Below are positions 1 to 8,754 of a stretch of 64,000 bases of DNA, one piece after another. The stretch is from an uncultured Phocaeicola sp. Its GTDB lineage: Bacteria > Bacteroidota > Bacteroidia > Bacteroidales > Bacteroidaceae. The notes under the pieces were generated by a model. That model did no database searches. It was not told where the DNA came from and worked only from the letters and a program-made list of their open reading frames with translations. The position numbers and the translations under genes are program-made. Within the stretch, counting starts at the first letter, position 1; every line of letters starts with the position of its first letter. Where the stretch lies: NCBI GenBank assembly GCA_944320845.1, contig CALUJA010000010.1, positions 1 to 64,000 of the forward strand, given 5' to 3'.

Positions 1-74
1 AGTGGCTGAAACCAGCAGTTTGCTAAACTGCCGTACGGGTTACCGTACCGGGGGTTCGAATCCCCCAGCTTCCG
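1..74 (+). tRNA. tRNA-Ser (GCT), 5' end cut by the window
   Basis: The D arm onward is present: the anticodon stem-loop reads cagtttGCTaaactg, giving anticodon GCT. It is followed by an extended variable arm of the class II type and a T arm with ggggttcgaatcccc. The 3' acceptor strand agcttcc is followed by discriminator g, as expected for serine tRNAs. The acceptor 5' strand lies before base 1. No CCA is encoded directly after the discriminator. Confidence 0.93.
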
Positions 75-110
75 CGTCGGTATTCAAGATTTGTTTTCTT
101 AAACAAACAT

Positions 111-183
111 GGCGCTTTCGTCTAGTGGCCTAGGACGCGGCCCTCTCACGGCTGAAACACGGGTTCGATTCCCGTATGCGCTA
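111..183 (+). tRNA. tRNA-Glu (CTC)
   Basis: Cloverleaf with acceptor strand ggcgctt, D arm starting tcgtctag, anticodon loop ctCTCac and a T arm acggg/cccgt. The acceptor pairing has one g-t wobble and one t-t mismatch. It lies 36 bp after the serine tRNA and is followed by a terminator, so the two are probably co-transcribed. Confidence 0.92.
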
Positions 184-200
184 CAAATCAATATAAAAAA

Positions 201-233
201 GGCAAACAGCTTGTGAAGTTGTTTGCCTTTTTT
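201..233 (+). terminator. Rho-independent terminator of the tRNA pair
   Basis: Stem ggcaaac/gtttgcc with a 13-nt loop, directly followed by a run of T and preceded by a run of A. It could also act for the minus-strand efflux operon. Confidence 0.85.
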
Positions 234-276
234 ATTGCTCCGGAGATTCTACAAATAAAAAAGAATCGAAAACAAA

Positions 277-390
277 AAAAGAGAAACAGTCCGGAAGATG
301 AACATGAAACACTTGTCATGAATATAGATGTGATGTGCGTTAAGGAAACAATATGATAACAAATCACCCATCCGTATCTGTTTCTCTTTT
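277..390 (-). other. Long-loop inverted repeat downstream of the efflux operon
   Basis: A perfect 13-bp inverted repeat (aaaagagaaacag at 277-289 and its complement at 378-390) flanks about 88 bp. On the minus strand the distal arm runs into a T-rich stretch, so it may form the 3' end of the efflux operon transcript. Nothing else was recognised between the tRNA terminator and the efflux genes. Confidence 0.4.
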
Positions 391-401
391 ATCTATTCAA
401 A

Positions 402-1768
402 CTACTCACCGCGTCCGCCACCCAACGCTTGATAAAGAGTGACTATGCTCTGTATTTCTGTAAAGCGGTTCGCCACCTGCGAGAGCTCCGCATCAAGCAG
501 AGTCTGCCGAGCAGTCAAGACTTCTAAATAAGTGCGGTTTCCATATTCCATCAGCAAGGAAGTGCTGCGCACGGTATTGCGTAAAGCGTCAACCTGTCTT
601 TCATACAATTTCGCCTTTTCACGGCTGACTTGACAAGCCGTAAGGGCATCGTTCACTTCCGTACCGGCGTTCAGTAGAGTCTGCTGAAAGCTGAGTTTCG
701 CTTCTTCCTGCTGCGCTTTGGCTATCTTCAGGTTGGCAATGTTCTGCCCGCGGTTGAAAAGCGGCATGGTGAGCGAACCTATGGCAGAAGCCAGAAACTT
801 GGCAGGATTGATTATCAGCGACCCTGCTTCGTTGGTCCATCCGGCGCTTCCGCTAAGAGTAATGCTTGGATAGAAAGCGGAACGGGCTTGATTTGTGGCA
901 TAGAAAGCCGCTTCAAGCGAACGCTCTGCCGAACGGACATCGGGACGGTTGGCAAGCAGCTGCACGGGGACGCCCGTCGAAAGGTTTTCGGGCAATACTT
1001 GTTCAGACAACTTGCCCCGCTCGTATGAGCGTGGTGTTTCGGCCAGCAGGAGCGCCATACTGTTCTCCACCTGATTGATTTGTTCCTCCAAATCAAGAAC
1101 AGTGGTCTGTACGCTGTAATAAGTTGCTTCCATCTGCGACACGGCAGCCTCATCATATTGTCCGGCGTTCATCAAGGCACGGGCCGAGGCTACGGTTTCT
1201 TTCCATGTCTCGGCTGTCCGTCGTGACAAGTCAAGCTGCTCGTCCAGCATCAGCAGCGTATAATAGGTATTGGCTATGTTGGCAATCAGTTGAGTACAGA
1301 CAGCTTGCTTGTAATCCTGACTTTGAGCGTAAAGTGCCTGCGCTTGTTTCTTGGAGTTGCGCATCCGGCCGAAGATGTCGAGTTCCCAACTTGCCGTAAC
1401 GGGCAGCTGATAGGTCTGCGTCGCTTTTTGCCCGTCAAAACCGCTTACCGTTCCTTGAGGTGCCAAGGCAAAAGAAGGCAGGAAAGACATTTAGCAGAAA
1501 GCAGCGTGGCTTTTGCTTCCTCTACCTGCAGTTGTGCCGACTGGTAATCGACATTATTCTCCAATCCCTGTTCGATAAGCACTTGCAAGTAAGGGTCAGT
1601 AAATATTTCACGCCAATTCATATTCCCAAAGTTCGTGGTATCACTTGTCAGGGTAACATTGTCCCCATAGAGGTCTTCAGGCACATTCTCTACGGGCTTG
1701 TATCGGTTGTAGATGCCGCAACTGCTCAACAGAGCAGTGACGGCTGTCAATAAAAATATTCTTTTCAT
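402..1768 (-). pseudogene. Outer membrane efflux lipoprotein (OprM/TolC type), frameshifted
   Basis: Outer membrane channel of the RND pump encoded just upstream. The first part (about 93 codons from 1768) starts with a lipoprotein signal ending LLSSC and enters the OEP domain. The remaining 360 or so codons continue in another frame and carry the usual family features, such as LPSFALAP, the LLANRPDV motif and a C-terminal coiled-coil repeat. Joining the two frames with one extra base near 1488-1490 gives SAK-L-SFLPSFAL, which reads like an intact family member of about 450 residues. As written, the N-terminal reading stops soon after the shift. An ATG sits exactly at the shift, but a product starting there would lack the lipoprotein signal. 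The cause is either a genuine inactivating deletion or a sequencing error; the rest of the gene shows no decay, which favours a recent event. Confidence 0.85.
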
Positions 1769-1846
1769 ATATATGTTTATCTGAATGGCACACCGATAGG
1801 TATCTCTGTGTTATCCGTGTGCCATATATGTTTTCATTAATCGTTC

Positions 1847-4800
1847 CTATGCATTCTTTTCTTCTTCATTCCGTTGTGCTTCCAGCAACACCTGCGGAGT
1901 TGCTTCGATTTCCATCGGTTTGCGCAGCTTCTCCTGCAAATACTCAAAGACAATGTAGAAGACAGGAGTAACGAAGAGCAGGGCGAGCGTGCCGACCAAC
2001 AGGCCACCAATCACACCCGTTGCCAACGAACCATTGCCGTGCGCCCCTGCTCCGTTAGAGAACATCAAGGGTAACATACCGAAAATCATGGTCATCACGG
2101 TCATAAGGATAGGACGAAGTCGGGCCTGAGCGGCCGTATAGGCGGAAACTACGATGCCCATGCCCCGGCGTCGGCGCTCTACGGCATATTCGGTAATCAG
2201 GATGGCTGTCTTTGCCAACAGACCAATCAACATAATCATACCAGTCTGAAGGTAGATGTTGTTCTCCAATCCGAAGCAACGAGCGAAAAGAAATGAACCC
2301 AGCAATCCGAAAGGTACGGACAGAATAACCGCCAACGGAATCAAGAAGCTTTCATAGAGGCAGACCATAATGAGGTAAATGAGCACGATACAAATAGCAT
2401 AGACGAAAATCGTTTGCGACCCACCACTGGTGGCTTCCTCACGAGCCATACCGCCATATTCATAACCATAGCCCGAAGACAATATCTGCTCTGCAACTTC
2501 TTTAATAGCCTGTTGTGTCTGACCGGACGAATAACCTTCCGCAGGATTCACATTGACCTGAATGGAACTATACAGGTTGAAACGGTTGGAAACTTCCGTA
2601 CCAAGTACAGTTTTTAGGGTAACGAACTGACTGATGGGCGCCATCTCCTCACCGTTGCGCACGAACATATTATCCAACGAATGTTCGTCCAAGCGAAATT
2701 CAGGTGAAGCTTGCAGCATTACACGGTATACTTTCCCAAACTGGTTGTAATTGGAGACATACGAGCCACCGCAATACGTACCTAATGCATCCAATACATC
2801 GGTAGCCGCAAGCCCGGCACGCTTGCACTTGGCAGCATCCACCTCAACGGCTATCTGCGGGTAATCCATCGAAAAGGTCGTATAAGCCATCGCCACTTCC
2901 GGACATTGGTTCAGGGCACTGATAAACTGCAAGATATTTTGATAGAAAGTCGCCATATCACCGCCTGTTTTGTCTTGCATATTCAGTTCGATGGAATTAC
3001 CCATACCGTAACCCGGAATCATCGCGGGCTGGAAGCAGAAAATGCTGGCCTCTTTTATCTGGGCAAATCGGGCGTTGAGTCGGGCCATCACCGCATCGGC
3101 GGTATGTTCTGAGCCTTCGCGTTCATCCCAATTCTTCAGCTTGACGATGGAAAGGCCATAAGAGGTTCCCTGCCCAGAAAGCATACCGTAACCGGCGGTC
3201 GTACTGTAATGGTCTATTTCCGGCATTTCGTCTAAAATCGCTTTTACTTTCTCCATCACCTTGTTGGTCTCCGCGAGAGAGCTTCCCGGAGAAGTGCCGA
3301 TGTTGACCATGATGGTTCCCTGATCTTCTTGCGGCACCAGTCCGGTCTTAGTCGTGCTCATCAGAAATGCAAGCAAGATGACCGCTGCGGCAAGAGAACT
3401 CCAAACCATCCATCGGTGATGAACGGCATACATCACGCCCTTCTTGTACTTATTCAGTATTGCACTATACGAAGCGTTGTAGGCGGCCCGTACCCGACCG
3501 TTGAAACTTTTCGGACTCTTAGACCCATCCGACGGCTTCATCAAGATGGCACACAAGGCGGGACAGAGCGTCATGGCGGATATCAGCGAAATGCCGACAG
3601 AGGTCGCCATCGTGATTCCGAACTGAGTGTAGAATACGCCCGATGTGCCGCCCATGAAACAGACCGGAATAAACACCGCCATGAAGACGATGGAGCAGGT
3701 GACGACTGCCGCCGACACATCTGCCATACCGTCTTTCGCCGCTTGGTAAGGAGACTTGTAACCTATATCATACTTGGCTTGAACCGCCTCGACCACGATG
3801 ATGGCATCGTCCACCACGATACCAATTGCCAACACCAACGCAAACAGCGTCAGGATATTGATACTGAAGTCGGCAGCCACAAGGCAGGCAAACGTACCGA
3901 CCAACGAAACGATGATGGAAAGCGATGGTATCAACGTACTCTTAAAGTCTTGCAGGAAGAAATACACCACAAGGATAACGAGAATGATGGCGATGACCAA
4001 TGTTTCCACCACGTTATGGATGGAGGCGAAAAGGAAATCGTTAGAGCTCATCATCTGCACGAACTCCAACCCTGCAGGCAGACTCTCCGACATTTCCTCC
4101 AGCTTCGCGGTAATGCGGGCGTTCACCTCAGTAGCGTTACTGCCCGCCACCTGGAAAATCATGAATGTCACGCCCGGTTTCCCGTCCACTTCGCCACGGT
4201 AGCTATAGGATTCACGGCCCAATTCCACCTCTGCCACATCTTTCAGCCGCAACACCGAACCGTCTTCGTTCGAGCGAACCACGATATTGCTGAACTCCGT
4301 CATGTCTTTCAACCTTCCATGATATTCCATCGTATACTGGAAGATGTTTGAAGAGTTCTCGCCCAACGAGCCGGTCGGCGCCTCAATATTCTGCTCATCC
4401 AGCACCGCCGTGATGTCTGACGGCTGCAGACCGTACTGTGCCATACGCTCGGGGTTGAGCCAGATACGCATACTGTACGTGTCGCCCAATTCTTGCACAT
4501 CTCCCACGCCTTGTATTCGCTTCAACTCAGGAATCACGTTTATGTCCAAATAATTGGCGATAAAATTCTCATCGTAACGTCCATCCGGACTGCTCAGCGC
4601 ATCAATCTGCAAGAAACTGGTCTGCCGTTTCATCATCGTGACACCGATTTGCGTTACTTCGGCAGGCAGCAGGCCTTCTGCCATTGAAACACGGTTTTGC
4701 ACGTTCACCGCTGCCATATCCGGGTCAGTTCCTTGATTGAAATAAACGGTAATGGTTGCCGAACCTGAATTGGTCGCCGTGGAACTGATGTACATCATGT

Positions 4801-5023
4801 TTTCCACACCGTTAATACTTTCTTCCAGCGGCATAACCACGCTGTTCATTACCGCATCGGCATCAGCACCCGTATAAGTGGCAGTCACCTGTACCGTAGG
4901 CGGAGCTATGTCCGGATACTGCTCGACAGGCAGACTGACGAGCGAAATGATTCCTATGATAAGAATCAATATTGAGATGGCAAAAGCTGCCATCGGCCGT
5001 TTAATAAATATATTTTCTTTCAT
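1847..5023 (-). CDS. RND efflux pump inner membrane transporter (AcrB/MexB, HAE1 family)
   Basis: A 1058-residue proton-driven drug exporter, full length for the family. It begins with the typical MKENIFIKRPMAAFAIS opening and first membrane helix. Two large periplasmic loops separate the two six-helix halves. The TM4 acidic pair that relays protons is visible as IGIVVDDAIIVVEA. It lies 27 bp downstream of the adaptor gene and 78 bp upstream of the outer membrane component, so the order is adaptor-pump-channel in one operon. Substrates cannot be read from sequence. Control by the divergently encoded AraC regulator is likely from position only. Confidence 0.95.
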   Translation of the reverse strand: MKENIFIKRPMAAFAISILILIIGIISLVSLPVEQYPDIAPPTVQVTATYTGADADAVMNSVVMPLEESINGVENMMYISSTATNSGSATITVYFNQGTDPDMAAVNVQNRVSMAEGLLPAEVTQIGVTMMKRQTSFLQIDALSSPDGRYDENFIANYLDINVIPELKRIQGVGDVQELGDTYSMRIWLNPERMAQYGLQPSDITAVLDEQNIEAPTGSLGENSSNIFQYTMEYHGRLKDMTEFSNIVVRSNEDGSVLRLKDVAEVELGRESYSYRGEVDGKPGVTFMIFQVAGSNATEVNARITAKLEEMSESLPAGLEFVQMMSSNDFLFASIHNVVETLVIAIILVILVVYFFLQDFKSTLIPSLSIIVSLVGTFACLVAADFSINILTLFALVLAIGIVVDDAIIVVEAVQAKYDIGYKSPYQAAKDGMADVSAAVVTCSIVFMAVFIPVCFMGGTSGVFYTQFGITMATSVGISLISAMTLCPALCAILMKPSDGSKSPKSFNGRVRAAYNASYSAILNKYKKGVMYAVHHRWMVWSSLAAAVILLAFLMSTTKTGLVPQEDQGTIMVNIGTSPGSSLAETNKVMEKVKAILDEMPEIDHYSTTAGYGMLSGQGTSYGLSIVKLKNWDEREGSEHTADAVMARLNARFAQIKEASIFCFQPAMIPGYGMGNSIELNMQDKTGGDMATFYQNILQFISALNQCPEVAMAYTTFSMDYPQIAVEVDAAKCKRAGLAATDVLDALGTYCGGSYVSNYNQFGKVYRVMLQASPEFRLDEHSLDNMFVRNGEEMAPISQFVTLKTVLGTEVSNRFNLYSSIQVNVNPAEGYSSGQTQQAIKEVAEQILSSGYGYEYGGMAREEATSGGSQTIFVYAICIVLIYLIMVCLYESFLIPLAVILSVPFGLLGSFLFARCFGLENNIYLQTGMIMLIGLLAKTAILITEYAVERRRRGMGIVVSAYTAAQARLRPILMTVMTMIFGMLPLMFSNGAGAHGNGSLATGVIGGLLVGTLALLFVTPVFYIVFEYLQEKLRKPMEIEATPQVLLEAQRNEEEKNA

Positions 5024-5050
5024 ATTTTCAAATTCAATTCTTCATCATCC

Positions 5051-6160
5051 TTATTTAATCTGCATACCTTCGCGTATCAAGCCCGCACCTTTCGCCACGA
5101 TTTCATCACCGACGGAAAGTCCGCCCGTCACAATGTAAGTACGCCCGTCGTTCACATCCGCCACTTGAATCAGAGTCGACGCGGCTTTCCCGTCTACTAC
5201 CTTATACACCAACACCTTGTCCTGCTGCTTTACGGTCGCTTCCTGCGGAATGACGATACAGTCTTTATATATGCTTGGCATCAAGATACTGCCCGAAGCA
5301 CCACTATGCAACAAGCGCGTCTTGTTTGGAAAAACGGCACGCACACTCACCGTCCCCGTCTGGCGGTCGATAACACCGCTGATGGTCTCGATGCGTCCCT
5401 TTTCTTCGTAGACAGACTGGTCGTTGAGGCGTAACTGCAAGTCGGGCATCCTAACCAGCGCGCTGTCCAATGTGCCATATTGGCGGACAAGGGAAAGCAA
5501 CTGGTTTTCGGTCATCGAGAAATAAACGTACATCGATGAATTGTCAGAAACGGTAGTGAGCGGCTGAGTCATACTGGAACTGACCAATGCACCGACCCGA
5601 TAGGGTAAAGTACCCACAACACCATCCGCCGGACTTTTCACCACGGTATATGAGAGATTATTCCGCGCATTCACTTCCTGCGCTTCGGCTTGTGCCAAAT
5701 CGGCCTCGGCGGTAAGGAAACTGTTCCGCGCCGTACTCAGTGTATAGTCGGAAACAACCTTTTGTGCAAAGAGTTCTTTATTGCTGTCGTAAGTCAGCTG
5801 CGCCGTGGCAAGGGCTGCCCGTGCAGATTTCACATTAGCCTCGGCCGTGTTCAATGCCGCCTTATAAGGCACCTGGTCGATGATAAAGAGAGGTTGCCCT
5901 TGGCTTACCTTCTCGCCTTCCGTTACACAAAGTTCTTGTATAGTACCTGATACCTGCGGATAGATGTCAATGTCCTGCCGCCCGCGGATGGTCGCAGAGT
6001 AGGCAGTAGTCAGTTCGGCATCGCTTGCCGACACCTTCATCGTTTCATAATTTCCCACAACTGATTGATTTTGGGAAGACTGTCTGCAAGCAGTTGCCAG
6101 CACAATACAACCGATGGTTCCCACCCATCGCATCTGTCTTTTAAGTCTGTTCATTTCCAT
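5051..6160 (-). CDS. RND efflux periplasmic adaptor lipoprotein (membrane fusion protein)
   Basis: Links the inner membrane pump to the outer membrane channel. It has a lipoprotein signal ending CIVLATAC, a biotinyl-lipoyl-like half followed by an alpha-helical hairpin, then the second lipoyl half (SPADGVVGTLPYRVG) and beta-barrel domains. An ATG further upstream at 6190 is in frame, but the likely promoter -7 box at 6195-6202 would place the transcript start near it. One of the ATGs at 6160 or 6154 is therefore the better start, and both put the signal peptide at the N-terminus. First gene of the three-gene efflux operon. Confidence 0.92.
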   Translation of the reverse strand: MEMNRLKRQMRWVGTIGCIVLATACRQSSQNQSVVGNYETMKVSASDAELTTAYSATIRGRQDIDIYPQVSGTIQELCVTEGEKVSQGQPLFIIDQVPYKAALNTAEANVKSARAALATAQLTYDSNKELFAQKVVSDYTLSTARNSFLTAEADLAQAEAQEVNARNNLSYTVVKSPADGVVGTLPYRVGALVSSSMTQPLTTVSDNSSMYVYFSMTENQLLSLVRQYGTLDSALVRMPDLQLRLNDQSVYEEKGRIETISGVIDRQTGTVSVRAVFPNKTRLLHSGASGSILMPSIYKDCIVIPQEATVKQQDKVLVYKVVDGKAASTLIQVADVNDGRTYIVTGGLSVGDEIVAKGAGLIREGMQIK

Positions 6161-6194
6161 GTTATCATACTTTATTTGTTCATTAGACACAGTG

Positions 6195-6202
6195 CAAATG
6201 TA
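6195..6202 (-). promoter_or_regulatory. Putative promoter -7 box of the efflux operon
   Basis: On the minus strand this reads TACATTTG, a match to the Bacteroidales TAnnTTTG element. No convincing -33 box was seen at the usual distance, which is compatible with activator dependence. Confidence 0.5.
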
Positions 6203-6244
6203 GAAGAAAACGATTGGCAGCAGGTTGACTTATCGTAGAGAGTG

Positions 6245-6276
6245 TTTGTCAATATCGGAACGAACTGTTATATTTG
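6245..6276 (+). promoter_or_regulatory. Bacteroidales-type promoter of the AraC regulator gene
   Basis: TTTG (6245-6248), 20-bp spacer, TATATTTG (6269-6276): a full match to the TTTG-N19-21-TAnnTTTG consensus. It predicts a transcript start near 6283 and so argues against the upstream ATGs at 6225 and 6285 as starts of the regulator. Confidence 0.65.
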
Positions 6277-6305
6277 CTTTTGAAATGAGCGATAAGAGTA
6301 AAAAT

Positions 6306-7163
6306 ATGAAAAATAGAGAATCAAGCATATTGCAATTGCCCGATGGCGAACAGTTCGCCGTGGGAATTGATGTGTCTGTTGAAACTCCTTCCTACGCATT
6401 GCAGAAACTGGAACATTTTACAATCTTGTTTATCCAGCAAGGAACCGCACAAGTGGAACTGGATTTTTGTACCTACACCTTGGAAAAAGGACATCATATC
6501 ATATTGGGGGCCGACTTTTACTTTCAGTGTCTGAAAGCAAGTGCAGACTTCACCGTTTCTTACATTACTGTCTCCCATGACATCCATTTTGAAATAACCG
6601 CACCTTTCAACCCTTCGTTTTTCGCTTTTCTGAAGCAATACCCGCTTTCTCTACTGCTGTCCGAAGAACAAATAAAAAGAAACCGGTGGATGATACAATT
6701 TATTTATTACATATATTGTGACCGGGAACATACTTTCCGCCTGCCTATATTAAAAAACTGCCTGCAAAACTTTCTGATGGACATTTACGACAAGACGAAG
6801 GCACAGTTCCTTCACAGAAATGCCTCGAATACCACCCGTCAGGAAGAGCTTTTAGAAAAGTTCATCGCCTTGACCTTCCAGCATAGCGGCATCCGGCGCA
6901 ATGTGCAATTCTACGCCGACCAGCTTTGCATCACCACCCGTTACCTTTCGTCCATCCTACAGAGCCAGACGGGGCACTCGCCCAAGGAAGTGATAGACAC
7001 CCGCTGCATTCAGGAAATCAAGATGCTGCTCCGCACCACGAACAAAAGCATGCAGGAAATCGCCTCCCAACTGAACTTTCCCAACCAGTCGTTCTTCACC
7101 CGCTACTTCAAGAAACATACAGGGATGGCTCCTGCAATATACCGGAAGGAAAAGTCCGTTTAA
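6306..7163 (+). CDS. AraC-family transcriptional regulator
   Basis: About 285 residues. The N-terminal part resembles a cupin-like sensing domain. The C-terminal 100 residues hold the two helix-turn-helix motifs of AraC proteins, with YADQLCITTRYLSSILQ in the first and the signature FPNQSFFTRYFKKHTGMAPAIYR region in the second. The ATG at 6306 is preferred because the matching promoter leaves a leader of about 24 nt; the in-frame ATG at 6285 is the alternative. It is transcribed divergently from the RND efflux operon and is its most likely regulator, although the haem operon downstream cannot be excluded as a target. The ligand is unknown. Confidence 0.9.
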   Translation: MKNRESSILQLPDGEQFAVGIDVSVETPSYALQKLEHFTILFIQQGTAQVELDFCTYTLEKGHHIILGADFYFQCLKASADFTVSYITVSHDIHFEITAPFNPSFFAFLKQYPLSLLLSEEQIKRNRWMIQFIYYIYCDREHTFRLPILKNCLQNFLMDIYDKTKAQFLHRNASNTTRQEELLEKFIALTFQHSGIRRNVQFYADQLCITTRYLSSILQSQTGHSPKEVIDTRCIQEIKMLLRTTNKSMQEIASQLNFPNQSFFTRYFKKHTGMAPAIYRKEKSV

Positions 7164-7336
7164 ACCGGCCCTATCCGCAGAGCACGCATGGCTTCATCAA
7201 AAGAAGGCATGAAAAAAATCTTATGCCCGGCCAGACAGCCCGTCCGGCCTTACACAAATTCCCTCTGATACCTACAATCAGGTAACAATACCTTTCCCGC
7301 CCTTTTTTCACGGTCAATAAATCGCCATTTTTAGGT

Positions 7337-7368
7337 ATTGCCCCGCCTCGAAACAGCCTCTAACTTTG
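7337..7368 (+). promoter_or_regulatory. Promoter of the haem uptake operon
   Basis: ATTG (7337-7340), 20-bp spacer, TAACTTTG (7361-7368). The -33 box is part of aggtattg, which is the inverted copy of caatacct at 7286-7293. A third atacct lies at 7268-7273. These spaced copies may be an operator for iron- or haem-dependent control. The leader of about 85 nt contains a small GC hairpin (cgcc-taa-gggcg). Nothing else was recognised between the AraC gene and this operon. Confidence 0.6.
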
Positions 7369-7460
7369 CAGACAAACAAACAAGACGATATCCGCTTCTC
7401 GCGCCTAAGGGCGAAAGACGGTATCGAAGGCATATTTATTAACCCCAAAACTATCAGTAT

Positions 7461-8732
7461 ATGAAACTTAAAAATTTGTTTGCAATGGCGATCGCCGCAC
7501 TGTGCACCGTGGCTTGCAGCGAAGAAGACAATCCCAAGAATCCTCAGCAGGAGGCTGCCGAAGCCGTGCAAGGCAGCTACAGCGGACTGATGACGATGTC
7601 CGTGTCAGGAACATCTGCAGGAGAATCTGAAATGACCGTGCAGATTTCTGCCGAAGACAACGGAACGGTAACCGTTGCATTCCCCGCTTTGGGCTCAGGC
7701 TCCATGCAACTGGAAGCTTTCAGCGTGACCGGCGTGACAGTTTCCGCATCCGACAACGGCTCTTACACCCTCTCCAAAGAAAGCTTTGAAGCCACTGCAG
7801 GCGACCTCACCGTCACCGGAAGCAATCTGGCAGGTACAATCAGCAGCGGAGAAGCCCGCATCACAATGGATATCACGCCGGGAAGCATGCCGATGTCCAT
7901 CACCTGCACGTTTGATACCCAGGCTGAACCGACAGCCGAGACCGTATTGGCAGACATGGTTGCAGGGGAATATACCGGACTGATGGACATGAGCGTGTCA
8001 GGAAACTCGCAGGGAAGCTCTGAAATGACACTGACCCTCGCTGCCGCTGACGACGGCACGCTGACCATTTCCGTACCGGCCATGGGAAGCGGAGCGATGG
8101 CCATGCCGGCGTTCGACATCACCGGAGTGACCGTCAGCGAGTCGGAAAACGGAGACGCAACCTATACGCTAACCTTGGATGAATTCACCGTCCCGACAGA
8201 AAGCCTGACTCTCACCGGAAGCAGCCTGACCGGAACCGTAAACGACGGGCAGATGAAACTGACCATGAACATCCAGCCGGGAGCCATGCCTATGGCCATC
8301 ACCTTTACCTTCGACACACAAGCACAAGAACCCTCTATGGCAGAAACCGTTGCAGGGGAATATACCGGACTGATGGACATGAGCGTGTCAGGAAACTCGC
8401 AGGGAAGCTCTGAAATGACACTGACCCTCGCTGCCGCTGACGACGGCACGCTGACCATTTCCGTACCGGCCATGGGAAGCGGAGCGATGGCCATGCCGGC
8501 GTTCGACATCACCGGAGTGACCGTCAGCGAGTCGGAAAACGGAGACGCAACCTATACGCTAACCTTGGATGAATTCACCGTCCCGACAGAAAGCCTGACT
8601 CTCACCGGAAGCAGCCTGACCGGAACCGTAAACGACGGGCAGATGAAACTGGCCATGAACATCAAGCCGGGAGCCATGCCTATGGCCATCACCTTTACCT
8701 TCGACACACAAGACACGGCCCAAGGCGAATAA
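7461..8732 (+). CDS. Calycin-like domain lipoprotein with three repeats, first gene of the haem operon
   Basis: A 423-residue exported lipoprotein (signal ending CTVAC) with three consecutive beta-rich units, at about residues 33-150, 165-285 and 295-420. Each unit contains a YSGLM/YTGLMDMSVSG opening, an SEMT strand and a closing AITFTFDTQ-like strand. This resembles the Calycin_like family often found next to HmuY in Bacteroidetes. The second and third units are almost identical at DNA level (see the repeat entry), so the protein grew recently by duplication. It has no cysteines after the lipid anchor and many methionines. A surface haem- or ligand-capture role is inferred from the operon only. 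Confidence 0.8.
   Translation: MKLKNLFAMAIAALCTVACSEEDNPKNPQQEAAEAVQGSYSGLMTMSVSGTSAGESEMTVQISAEDNGTVTVAFPALGSGSMQLEAFSVTGVTVSASDNGSYTLSKESFEATAGDLTVTGSNLAGTISSGEARITMDITPGSMPMSITCTFDTQAEPTAETVLADMVAGEYTGLMDMSVSGNSQGSSEMTLTLAAADDGTLTISVPAMGSGAMAMPAFDITGVTVSESENGDATYTLTLDEFTVPTESLTLTGSSLTGTVNDGQMKLTMNIQPGAMPMAITFTFDTQAQEPSMAETVAGEYTGLMDMSVSGNSQGSSEMTLTLAAADDGTLTISVPAMGSGAMAMPAFDITGVTVSESENGDATYTLTLDEFTVPTESLTLTGSSLTGTVNDGQMKLAMNIKPGAMPMAITFTFDTQDTAQGE
7959..8712 (+). repeat. Near-perfect 364-bp tandem duplication inside the first haem-operon gene
   Basis: Bases 7959-8322 recur at 8349-8712 with an offset of 390 bp. Line-by-line comparison shows only two differences: a to g at 8262/8652 and c to a at 8274/8664. 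The copies are in frame (130 codons), so slippage or recombination could add or remove a whole domain. Confidence 0.95.
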
Positions 8733-8754
8733 CAAACCCATAAGCACCTGAAAC

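Noticed and set aside
1-240. tRNA pair as an integration site for a mobile island
   Set aside because: No integrase, direct repeat of a tRNA end or phage gene was seen downstream.
1445-1768. Possible programmed frameshift in the outer membrane channel gene
   Set aside because: No slippery heptamer or downstream pseudoknot was seen at the junction, and the family is not known to use frameshifting.
3329-4351. 340-codon plus-strand frame inside the RND transporter
   Set aside because: Very His- and Arg-rich antisense reading without any family features; the transporter on the other strand is unmistakable.
7461-8732. CRISPR-like array in the repeated gene
   Set aside because: The repeat unit is 364 bp and coding, in frame; no short repeat-spacer pattern exists here or elsewhere in the window.
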